From Chryseobacterium gleum (GTDB lineage Bacteria; Bacteroidota; Bacteroidia; Flavobacteriales_D; Crocinitomicaceae), in the NCBI GenBank assembly GCA_945877005.1, contig CAMCQL010000142.1:1-5298 (forward strand): a stretch of DNA of 5,298 nucleotides, in the 5' to 3' direction. The notes under the pieces are model-generated. The model made no database searches. It was given only the letters and a program-made list of their open reading frames with translations, and had not been told where the DNA came from. Below are positions 1-5,298 of this stretch, piece by piece. Made by a program: the position numbers and the translations under genes. The number at the start of each line of letters is the position of its first letter. Position 1 is the stretch's first letter.

Positions 1-4
1 AACA

Positions 5-1180
5 TTAATCTACTTGAATTACAAGTCCTTTTAGATACTCACCTTCAGGGTGAAATGCGTTAATTGGATGATCTGCAGGTTGGTGAAGTTGCTCAATAAT
101 TCTTACTTTTCTTCCACTTTCAATCGCAGCTGCAATGATCGTATTTGTAAATAAATATTTGTCTACTATTTGAGAACAGGAATACGTAAAAATTAATCCA
201 CCTGGTTTTAGTTGTCTAATTGCATGGGCGTTCAATCTTTTGTAGCCTTGAATCGCTTTGTGTCTTTTGTCTTTGTGTTTTGCAAATGCTGGTGGGTCTA
301 ATATAATAATATCGTAATCTTCAGGAAGGTCTTTGATGTATTCCATGGTGTCCGCAACAATTGATTTATGTTTGGCTTCCATTGCATTCAATGTTACATT
401 TCCTTCCGTTAGTTCAATTGCTTTTTTTGAGCTGTCTAATGAATGTGCTAATTCAGCACCCCCTTGAATTCCTGCTAAGCTAAAGCCTCCCGAATAGCAA
501 AAGGTATTAAGAATTTTTTTTCCTTTTGCATATTTTTTAACCAAACTTCTGTTTTCACGTTGATCGATAAAAAAACCGGTTTTTTGGCCATTGATCCAAT
601 CAATGTGGTATTTTATTGAGTTTTCTATTGCTAAATGTGGCGTAACTACCTCACCGTATAGGTATTTATTTTCAATTCCTAAACGAGCAGGGAGTGTTTC
701 ACTTGATTTCGAATAAACGGCAATAAGTTGTGCTCCTAATGATTTTTTGAGGGCATTCGCTATCCATTCAGTCGAGTTAAACATCCCAATACTGTGACAT
801 TGAATGACAGCTACACCAGCATAATAATCTATGATCAAACCTGGTAATTGATCGCCTTCACCATGCACCAATCGAGCGATGTTATTATTTTCGTTAATTA
901 AATTTAACGCAAATCTTAGTTGAACGGCATTATTGATTTTTGTATCAAAGAATTGCTGATCGATGGAAACGTCTTCAAATGTTAATACACGTACTGCAAT
1001 CGTGCTAGGTTGAAAATGGCCTCTTGCGAGCAATTGGTTTCTATTATCATAAACATCAACAACTTGACCCTCAATGAGGTCTTCTGTGGATGTTTTTATT
1101 GCTCCTGAAAAAATCCAAGGGTGAAAACGTTTAACTGATTCTAATTTTGAACCGTGCAATTCGATACTTGGATGCTTCAT
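5..1180 (-). CDS. rlmI: Class I SAM-dependent 23S rRNA (cytosine-C5) methyltransferase, RlmI family
   Basis: This 391-residue protein should transfer a methyl group from S-adenosylmethionine to a cytosine of 23S rRNA; E. coli RlmI, of nearly the same length, modifies C1962. An N-terminal PUA-like RNA-binding domain covers about residues 1-85 (HPWIFSGAI at 20-28). The family motif GQKTGFFIDQR is at 198-208. The Rossmann methyltransferase core follows: SAM-binding motif I around NTFCYSGGFSLAG (225-237), an acidic strand end near LDSS (248-251), motif IV LDPPAF (294-299) and motif VI YSCS (333-336), with Cys335 the likely nucleophile. The C-terminal ADHP...HPEGEYLKG signature (369-385) is typical of RlmI. 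The start fits a Bacteroidota context (AGAAAATG, no Shine-Dalgarno) and lies about 40 nt below a good promoter. The gene is complete, divergent from E1 and apparently transcribed alone here; nothing is visible beyond its stop. The target base is inferred from the family only. Confidence 0.93.
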   Translation of the reverse strand: MKHPSIELHGSKLESVKRFHPWIFSGAIKTSTEDLIEGQVVDVYDNRNQLLARGHFQPSTIAVRVLTFEDVSIDQQFFDTKINNAVQLRFALNLINENNNIARLVHGEGDQLPGLIIDYYAGVAVIQCHSIGMFNSTEWIANALKKSLGAQLIAVYSKSSETLPARLGIENKYLYGEVVTPHLAIENSIKYHIDWINGQKTGFFIDQRENRSLVKKYAKGKKILNTFCYSGGFSLAGIQGGAELAHSLDSSKKAIELTEGNVTLNAMEAKHKSIVADTMEYIKDLPEDYDIIILDPPAFAKHKDKRHKAIQGYKRLNAHAIRQLKPGGLIFTYSCSQIVDKYLFTNTIIAAAIESGRKVRIIEQLHQPADHPINAFHPEGEYLKGLVIQVD

Positions 1181-1222
1181 TTTCTATAAATATTAGGTGA
1201 TTAGTGAGTCTTGAATAAGTTA

Positions 1223-1255
1223 CAAAAGTATTGATTTATCATTACATCGACCAAA
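1223..1255 (-). promoter_or_regulatory. Bacteroidota-type sigma-A promoter driving the rRNA methyltransferase
   Basis: Read on the minus strand, TTTG (1255-1252) is followed after 21 bp by TACTTTTG (1230-1223). This matches the known Bacteroidota vegetative promoter, a TTTG/TTG -33 element and a TAnnTTTG -7 element about 19-21 bp apart, at every specified position. Transcription would start a few bases downstream, near 1216-1219, giving a leader of about 35-40 nt before the ATG at 1180. Position, orientation and spacing all fit. The motif match is seen directly; its activity is inferred. Confidence 0.72.
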
Positions 1256-1312
1256 GTGATTTAAATATATTCTATCTTTAAGTGAAGATGAAAGTGTTCC
1301 TTTAACGATTTA

Positions 1313-1381
1313 ATGAAAAAAGAATTGAATACGACGAAAAGATATGGCTTGAAATATTTAATTTTACACCATCAAATTTGA
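1313..1381 (+). other. Short 22-codon open reading frame just ahead of E1 (possible leader peptide)
   Basis: An ATG at 1313 opens 22 codons that end in TGA at 1379-1381, four bases before the E1 start at 1386 and in a different frame. The peptide starts MKKELNTTKR and then contains GLKYLIL; four of 22 residues are Leu and two are Ile. The close stop-to-start spacing would suit translational coupling or a leader peptide. I see no convincing attenuator hairpin and no ribosome-binding sequence. Its composition is what AT-rich intergenic DNA gives by chance, and the candidate E1 promoter overlaps it, so translation is doubtful. Confidence 0.15.
1348..1380 (+). promoter_or_regulatory. Weak candidate promoter for the fused E1 gene
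   Basis: CTTG (1348-1351) and CAAATTTG (1373-1380) are separated by 21 bp, the same spacing as the promoter on the other strand. Each element differs from the Bacteroidota consensus (TTTG and TAnnTTTG) at its first base. If used, transcription would start around 1384-1387, at or next to the E1 ATG, giving a leaderless or nearly leaderless mRNA. No better plus-strand match was found in 1181-1385, but in such AT-rich sequence a match this good can occur by chance. Confidence 0.25.
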
Positions 1382-1385
1382 ACAT

Positions 1386-3389
1386 ATGGAAATCCTTGAG
1401 AAAAGAACAATAAATTTCGACCGTAAAGGTTTTGAAGATAAAGAATTAAAAGAAATTTATAAAGCAATATTAAAACCTCGATTAATAGAGGAAAAAATGT
1501 TGATTTTATTGCGTCAAGGAAAGATTTCTAAGTGGTTTTCTGGTTGGGGGCAAGAAGGAATTTCTGTGGGTGCCACATTAGGTATGGATAAAGAAGAGTA
1601 CATTCTACCAATGCATAGAAATTTAGGTGTTTTTACTTCAAGAGGGTTACCGCTTCATCGTTTATTTGCTCAATTCCAGGGCAAAATGTCCGGTTTTACG
1701 AAAGGAAGAGACCGATCTTTTCATTTTGGAACACAGGAATACAAAGTAGTAGGGATGATTTCGCATTTAGGTCCTCAATTAGCGTTGGCAGATGGGATTG
1801 CATTGGCATCAAATTTAAGAGAAGAGAAAAAAGCAACGTTGGTATTTACAGGAGATGGTGGTGCAAGTGAAGGTGATTTTCATGAGGCATTGAATGTTGC
1901 TTCAGTCTGGAATTTGCCTGTTATTTTTGTTGTTGAAAACAATGCTTGGGGACTTTCAACTCCTTCAAATGAACAATTTAAATGCAAACAATTTGTTGAC
2001 AAAGGAGCTGGTTATGGAATGAATGCTTATCAAGTGGACGGTAATAATATTTTGGAAGTATTGTCTGCAGTTAGAATGATTTCAAATTCAATGCGGAATA
2101 ATCCTAAGCCATTTTTGTTAGAATGCATGACTTTCAGAATGAGAGGACATGAGGAAGCATCAGGGACAAAGTATTATCCTGAAGGAATTCAAGATACTTG
2201 GGCGAAAAAAGATCCCGTACTTAATTATGAAGCATTTTTAGTTGAAACAGGTGTTGTAACTAAAGAAGAAGTTGAAAGTTATAGAGAAGAAATTAAACAA
2301 GAAATTCAAGCTGGACTTGATATTGCCTTCGCTGAAGAAAAAATAGAACCTCAAACTGATCTTGAAGTGAATGATTTATTTCAACCATTTCAGCATCAAA
2401 CTACAAGAAATGAAAATGCTCCTAAAACTGAAAAAAGGTATATCGATGCTATTTCTGATGGATTGAGACAATCGATGCAGAAGTACCCAGAATTAATTAT
2501 TATGGGACAAGATATTGCTGAGTACGGTGGTGTGTTTAAAATTACAGAAGGATTTGTTGATGAGTTCGGAAAAGGTAGGGTACGCAATACACCTATTTGT
2601 GAATCAGCTATTGTGGGAGCAGGTCTTGGATTATCAATTGCAGGTATGAAGGCAGTAGTAGAAATGCAATTCGCTGATTTTGTTACTTGTGGATTTAATC
2701 AGATTGTAAATAACTTAGCGAAATCACATTGGAGATGGGGACAAAACGCGGATGTTGTTGTCAGAATGCCTACGGGAGCAGGAGCGGCAGCAGGACCCTT
2801 CCATAGTCAAAGTAATGAAGCGTGGTTTTTTCATACGCCGGGATTAAAAATTGTTTATCCAGCATTCCCTGGAGATGCAAAAGGATTACTTGCTGCTGCC
2901 ATCGAAGATCCAAATCCAGTAATGTTTTTTGAACATAAATTTTTGTATAGAAGTATTCGTGAAGAAGTTGTAGACGAATATTACACAGTAGAAATTGGAA
3001 AAGCAAGAACAGTGCGTGCAGGATCAAATATATCGATAATAACATACGGTTTAGGCGTACATTGGGCATTGGAAGCTGCAGAGAAACATCCTGAATTAGA
3101 TTTAGATATTTTGGATTTACGAACCCTTGCACCATTGGATACGGAAGCTATTTATGAATCTGTTAGAAAAACAGGTAAAGTAATTGTTCTCCACGAAGAT
3201 TGTTTGACTGGAGGAATAGGAGGTGAGTTGGTTGCTTTGATCAATGAAAATTGTTTCGCAAATTTAGATGCTCCTGTAAAACGAATTGCATCTTTGGACA
3301 CACCAATTCCATTTGCACCTAGTTTAGAAGATAACTTTTTACCAAAAAATAGATTTTTTCAAGCTGTTGTTGAATTGGATCAGTTTTGA
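1386..3389 (+). CDS. Fused alpha-beta E1 component of a branched-chain 2-oxoacid (or pyruvate) dehydrogenase complex
   Basis: This 667-residue cytoplasmic enzyme carries both E1 halves in one chain. E1 decarboxylates a 2-oxoacid on thiamine diphosphate and transfers the acyl group to the lipoyl arm of E2. The alpha half (about 20-325) has the thiamine diphosphate/Mg motif GDGGASEGD (156-164) ending at Asn185-Asn186, and His255 in RMRGHEE at the active-site loop. A linker (about 325-348) leads to the beta half (349-667), with the conserved Glu406 (TPICE), HSQSNEAWFFHTPGLK (473-488, His473 and His483) and FFEHKFLYR (514-522). STPSNEQ, GYGMNAYQVDGN and FFEHKFLYR resemble branched-chain E1 more than pyruvate E1, but substrate is not settled by sequence. 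The ATG at 1386 is the only good start: an in-frame stop lies at 1359-1361 and the next Met is residue 38. E2 and E3 are absent here, and a terminator follows. The Ser usually found after the loop His is Glu256. Confidence 0.93.
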   Translation: MEILEKRTINFDRKGFEDKELKEIYKAILKPRLIEEKMLILLRQGKISKWFSGWGQEGISVGATLGMDKEEYILPMHRNLGVFTSRGLPLHRLFAQFQGKMSGFTKGRDRSFHFGTQEYKVVGMISHLGPQLALADGIALASNLREEKKATLVFTGDGGASEGDFHEALNVASVWNLPVIFVVENNAWGLSTPSNEQFKCKQFVDKGAGYGMNAYQVDGNNILEVLSAVRMISNSMRNNPKPFLLECMTFRMRGHEEASGTKYYPEGIQDTWAKKDPVLNYEAFLVETGVVTKEEVESYREEIKQEIQAGLDIAFAEEKIEPQTDLEVNDLFQPFQHQTTRNENAPKTEKRYIDAISDGLRQSMQKYPELIIMGQDIAEYGGVFKITEGFVDEFGKGRVRNTPICESAIVGAGLGLSIAGMKAVVEMQFADFVTCGFNQIVNNLAKSHWRWGQNADVVVRMPTGAGAAAGPFHSQSNEAWFFHTPGLKIVYPAFPGDAKGLLAAAIEDPNPVMFFEHKFLYRSIREEVVDEYYTVEIGKARTVRAGSNISIITYGLGVHWALEAAEKHPELDLDILDLRTLAPLDTEAIYESVRKTGKVIVLHEDCLTGGIGGELVALINENCFANLDAPVKRIASLDTPIPFAPSLEDNFLPKNRFFQAVVELDQF

Positions 3390-3438
3390 CAATAAATCGA
3401 TTCTAAATTCAACTAATTATTGAATTAGCTAAAACAAT

Positions 3439-3472
3439 AAAAAGTAGCTGTTATCGGCTACTTTTTTCTTTT
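3439..3472. terminator. Bidirectional intrinsic terminator between convergent genes
   Basis: AAAAAGTAGC (3439-3448) pairs perfectly with GCTACTTTTT (3457-3466) across an 8-nt loop, giving a 10-bp stem. On the plus strand the T run continues to 3467 and then CTTTTC, which suits termination 50 nt after the E1 stop. On the minus strand the stem is followed by TTTTTATTGTTTT (complement of 3443-3431), so it can also end the RibBA-ATPase transcript, about 70 nt after the ATPase stop. The central GC-rich part (GTAGC/GCTAC) is short, so strength is inferred. Confidence 0.8.
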
Positions 3473-3535
3473 CATTAATTTTGATTACAAGAATAAAAAT
3501 TAATCACCTTAGTAATAGTATGATTTTGTAATTAT

Positions 3536-4195
3536 TTACAAGCTCGTATCAAACCTCCCATCACGCATAAACAGCTTTCTGTCAGACATTGTGGCTAAAG
3601 ATTCGTTGTGTGTAACAATCACAAAGGTTTGTTGGAAACGATTTCTCAATTCAAAAAACAATTGATGTAGTTCTTCCGCATTTTTGGAATCTAAATTCCC
3701 TGATGGTTCGTCTGCAAAGATGATTTTCGGTGAATTGATGAGTGATCTCGCTACTGCAATTCTTTGTTGTTCTCCTCCTGAAAGTTCCGATGGTTTGTGC
3801 TCAGAGCGATGTGAAATATTTAAAATTTCCATCAACTCTTTTGCTTTAGGTGTTAATTCGGAGATTGATTTCCCTCCAATTAAACCAGGTAATAAAATAT
3901 TTTCAAGGGCAGTAAATTCAGGCAGTAATTGGTGGAATTGAAAAATAAAACCTATAGACTGGTTTCTAAAAGCAGCTATTTTTTTTTTTGATAAATCTAA
4001 AGGGGAGATGCCGTCAATCGTAAAACTACCACTTGTTGGTCGCTCTAATGTGCCTAAAATTTGTAAAAGTGTCGTTTTTCCTGCTCCAGAAGATCCTACG
4101 ATAGAAACTATTTCTCCCTTTTCTATTGAAAGACTCACATCGTTTAATATAGTTAAATCACCGTATTTGTGGTGGATTGAAGTCGCTCGAAGCAT
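3536..4195 (-). CDS. lolD: ABC transporter ATP-binding protein, LolD type (lipoprotein release)
   Basis: This 219-residue ATPase has a full set of nucleotide-binding motifs: Walker A GSSGAGKTT (34-42), Q-loop Gln86, signature LSGGEQQR (138-145), Walker B IIFADEP (158-164), D-loop SGNLD (165-169) and H-loop His196. The short length, GTLERPTSG after Walker A and FIFQFHQLLPEFTALENI place it in the LolD/MacB/FtsE group, closest to LolD. LolD works with the LolC/E permeases to extract lipoproteins from the inner membrane. No permease gene is in the window, so the partner must be encoded elsewhere, and another MacB-like exporter partner is possible. The start overlaps the RibBA stop by one base (TAATG), so translation is probably coupled. 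An 11-A run lies at codons 69-73, yet the frame is intact on both sides. It is the last gene before the bidirectional terminator. Confidence 0.85.
   Translation of the reverse strand: MLRATSIHHKYGDLTILNDVSLSIEKGEIVSIVGSSGAGKTTLLQILGTLERPTSGSFTIDGISPLDLSKKKIAAFRNQSIGFIFQFHQLLPEFTALENILLPGLIGGKSISELTPKAKELMEILNISHRSEHKPSELSGGEQQRIAVARSLINSPKIIFADEPSGNLDSKNAEELHQLFFELRNRFQQTFVIVTHNESLATMSDRKLFMRDGRFDTSL
3979..3989 (-). repeat. 11-nt poly-A tract inside the ATPase coding strand
   Basis: Eleven consecutive T on the plus strand (A on the coding strand) run from the last base of Ser69 through Lys70-Lys72 to the first base of Ile73. Losing one A puts TAG directly after Lys72; gaining one gives Asn-Ser-Cys-Phe and then TAG. 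Either change truncates the protein before the ABC signature and Walker B. As written, the frame is correct, since family sequence continues on both sides. Confidence 0.9.
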
Positions 4196-4197
4196 TA
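4193..4197 (-). promoter_or_regulatory. TAATG stop-start overlap coupling RibBA to the ATPase
   Basis: On the minus strand the RibBA stop TAA (4197-4195) shares its last A with the ATPase start ATG (4195-4193). Ribosomes finishing RibBA can restart directly, and there is no room for a separate promoter or leader at the junction. This fixes the ATPase start, which also matches the expected family N-terminus (MLRATSIHHKYGD). Confidence 0.85.
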
Positions 4198-5298
4198 TTT
4201 CCCTTTCATTTTGAGTGAATGACCCATCTTATCTCTTTTAGTACGTAAATAAGATTCATTGTGGACATTGCTTTCGATTTCAATGGCAACATTTTCAACT
4301 ATTTCTAAACCATATCCCACTAAGCCCGTTCTTTTTGTTGGGTTATTGGATAAAAGTCGCATTTTATTTACGCCTAATTGACGTAGAATTTGTGCACCGA
4401 TACCATAATCGCGTTCATCTCCTTTAAATCCTAATTCAATGTTTGCTTCTACAGTATCAAGTCCTTGTTCTTGAAGTTTATACGCTTTTAATTTATTAAT
4501 CAAACCAATTCCTCTACCTTCTTGGTTCATGTAAACAATTACTCCTTTACCTTCATTTTCAATCAGTTCCATGGCTTTTTCTAATTGTGGACCGCAATCA
4601 CATCTACATGACCCGAAAATATCTCCTGTAATACATGAAGAGTGAACTCGAACTAAAATTGGTTCCTCGGGTGACCACGAGCCCTTTACCAATGCAAGGT
4701 GTTCTTGACCAGAATTTTTCACTTTAAAAGCATGTAATTTAAAGTCTCCTAATTTAGTAGGCATGTCAACTTCAACAACAGCATCAATTAGCGTATCATT
4801 TTTAAGTCTGTATTCAATTAAATCAGCAATTGAAATAATTTTAAGATCAAACTTTTTAGCAATTTCCAATAATTCGGGTAACCTTGCCATTGTTCCGTCT
4901 TCATTCAAAATCTCAACGATAATACCTGCTGGTTCAAATCCTGCTAGTTTTGCTAAATCAATTGCTGCTTCTGTATGTCCTGCTCTTCTTAGTACTCCTT
5001 CTTTTTTTGCTCTTAAAGGAAAAATATGTCCAGGTTTACCTAATTCTTCAGGATTTAAATCAGGGTCAATCAGAGCCAAAATTGTTTTAGCTCTATCCTG
5101 AGCTGAAATTCCAGTGGTACATCCATGACCAATTAAATCAACGGAAACCGTAAATGGAGTTTCATAAGCGGCAGAATTTGTTTGTACCATTAGGTCCAAT
5201 CCAATTTCTTCGCATCTATCTTCAATCAACGGAGCACAGATTAAACCTCTACCATGAGTCGCCATGAAATTTATTAATTCTGGTGTTGCGTTCCTTGC
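4195..5298 (-). CDS. ribBA: Bifunctional 3,4-dihydroxy-2-butanone 4-phosphate synthase / GTP cyclohydrolase II, 5'-partial
   Basis: RibBA makes both riboflavin precursors: the RibB half converts ribulose 5-phosphate to dihydroxybutanone phosphate plus formate, and the RibA half opens GTP to a diaminopyrimidine. The frame stays open to the window edge (367 codons). The ATG at 5265 is internal: the 11 codons before it read ARNATPELINF, leading into the conserved FMATHGRG. By comparison with B. subtilis RibA, about 35 N-terminal residues are missing, including the acidic DDEDRENEG substrate/Mg site. Counting from that Met, RibB shows GISAQDR (52-58), RAGHTEA (94-100) and Glu118 before NEDGTMAR. 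RibA shows the zinc cysteines Cys211, Cys222 and Cys224 (C-x10-C-x-C), QEGRGIG (248-254), DYGIGAQIL (286-294) and NNPTK (308-312 region). YMNQEGR has Asn247 where B. subtilis and E. coli have Arg. Both halves look active. The promoter, and any upstream operon partners or FMN riboswitch, lie outside the window. Confidence 0.95.
   Translation of the reverse strand, partial: ARNATPELINFMATHGRGLICAPLIEDRCEEIGLDLMVQTNSAAYETPFTVSVDLIGHGCTTGISAQDRAKTILALIDPDLNPEELGKPGHIFPLRAKKEGVLRRAGHTEAAIDLAKLAGFEPAGIIVEILNEDGTMARLPELLEIAKKFDLKIISIADLIEYRLKNDTLIDAVVEVDMPTKLGDFKLHAFKVKNSGQEHLALVKGSWSPEEPILVRVHSSCITGDIFGSCRCDCGPQLEKAMELIENEGKGVIVYMNQEGRGIGLINKLKAYKLQEQGLDTVEANIELGFKGDERDYGIGAQILRQLGVNKMRLLSNNPTKRTGLVGYGLEIVENVAIEIESNVHNESYLRTKRDKMGHSLKMKGK

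Noticed and set aside
570..585. 16-bp perfect palindrome AAAAAACCGGTTTTTT inside the methyltransferase gene
   Set aside because: It encodes part of the conserved family peptide QKTGFF and arises from codon choice. An operator this deep inside a gene is unlikely.
1273..1280. TATCTTTA as a possible -7 element for E1
   Set aside because: The last consensus G is missing and no TTG/TTTG lies 19-21 bp upstream.
2396..2587. A 63-codon open frame antisense to the E1 linker and the start of the beta half
   Set aside because: It is short, overlaps conserved E1 sequence and shows no family signature.
2770..3135. A 121-codon open frame antisense to the E1 beta half
   Set aside because: It lies wholly inside a well-conserved enzyme on the other strand and shows no recognisable domain or separate start signals. 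It is a shadow frame.
3406..3426. AT-only inverted repeat (AATTCAA, 7-nt loop, TTGAATT) just after E1
   Set aside because: The stem is weak, competes with an alternative pairing (CTAATT/AATTAG) and has no T tract. The stronger hairpin at 3439 explains termination.
3684..4214. Two plus-strand open frames (85 and 68 codons) opposite the ATPase gene
   Set aside because: They are antisense to Walker A, Walker B and signature coding sequence, and their peptides look like nothing known.
4763..5101. A 112-codon plus-strand open frame opposite RibBA
   Set aside because: It is Ser/Ile-rich, as expected when a conserved gene is read backwards, and covers the RibB active-site motifs on the true strand.
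5263..5265. The ATG at 5265 as the RibBA start codon
   Set aside because: The frame stays open to the window edge and the preceding codons read ATPELINF, which is conserved RibB sequence. This Met is internal.
1..5298. Mobile elements, CRISPR repeats, tRNA/rRNA genes or a defence or biosynthetic island
   Set aside because: Genes fill nearly all of the window and are housekeeping families. No terminal inverted repeats, spaced direct repeats, transposase or RNA-gene-like segment was seen in the two short intergenic gaps.

Overview
The window is AT-rich chromosomal DNA that looks like a member of the Bacteroidota, most likely Flavobacteriales. Three things point there. The branched-chain 2-oxoacid dehydrogenase E1 is a single fused alpha-beta chain, common in that phylum. 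The start codons lack Shine-Dalgarno sequences and have A-rich upstream contexts. One intergenic region carries a near-perfect Bacteroidota-type promoter (TTTG, 21 bp, TAnnTTTG). No mobile element, RNA gene, CRISPR array or phage feature was seen, and the content reads as ordinary housekeeping genes.

Layout: (1) 5-1180, minus strand: a complete RlmI-family 23S rRNA cytosine-5 methyltransferase with an N-terminal PUA domain. (2) 1181-1385: a 205-bp divergent intergenic region with a strong minus-strand promoter for the methyltransferase, a weak candidate plus-strand promoter and a 22-codon open reading frame ending 4 bases before the next gene. (3) 1386-3389, plus strand: the fused E1 of a 2-oxoacid dehydrogenase complex, apparently monocistronic. 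(4) 3390-3535: a convergent gap with a strong hairpin that has T-rich flanks on both strands, so it can terminate transcription from both sides. (5) 3536-4195, minus strand: a LolD-type ABC transporter ATPase. (6) 4195-5298, minus strand: the bifunctional riboflavin enzyme RibBA, cut at its 5' end by the window edge. Its stop codon overlaps the ATPase start (TAATG), so the two form one translationally coupled operon, transcribed from beyond the right edge.

The genes do not form one pathway. The methyltransferase acts on the ribosome, E1 starts oxidative decarboxylation of branched-chain 2-oxoacids (or pyruvate), RibBA makes the first precursors of flavins, and the ATPase probably powers lipoprotein release from the inner membrane. 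I found no convincing new biological system. The points most worth a second look are the RibBA-ATPase coupling, an 11-A homopolymer inside the ATPase gene, the altered active-site loop of the fused E1, and the short reading frame just ahead of E1.
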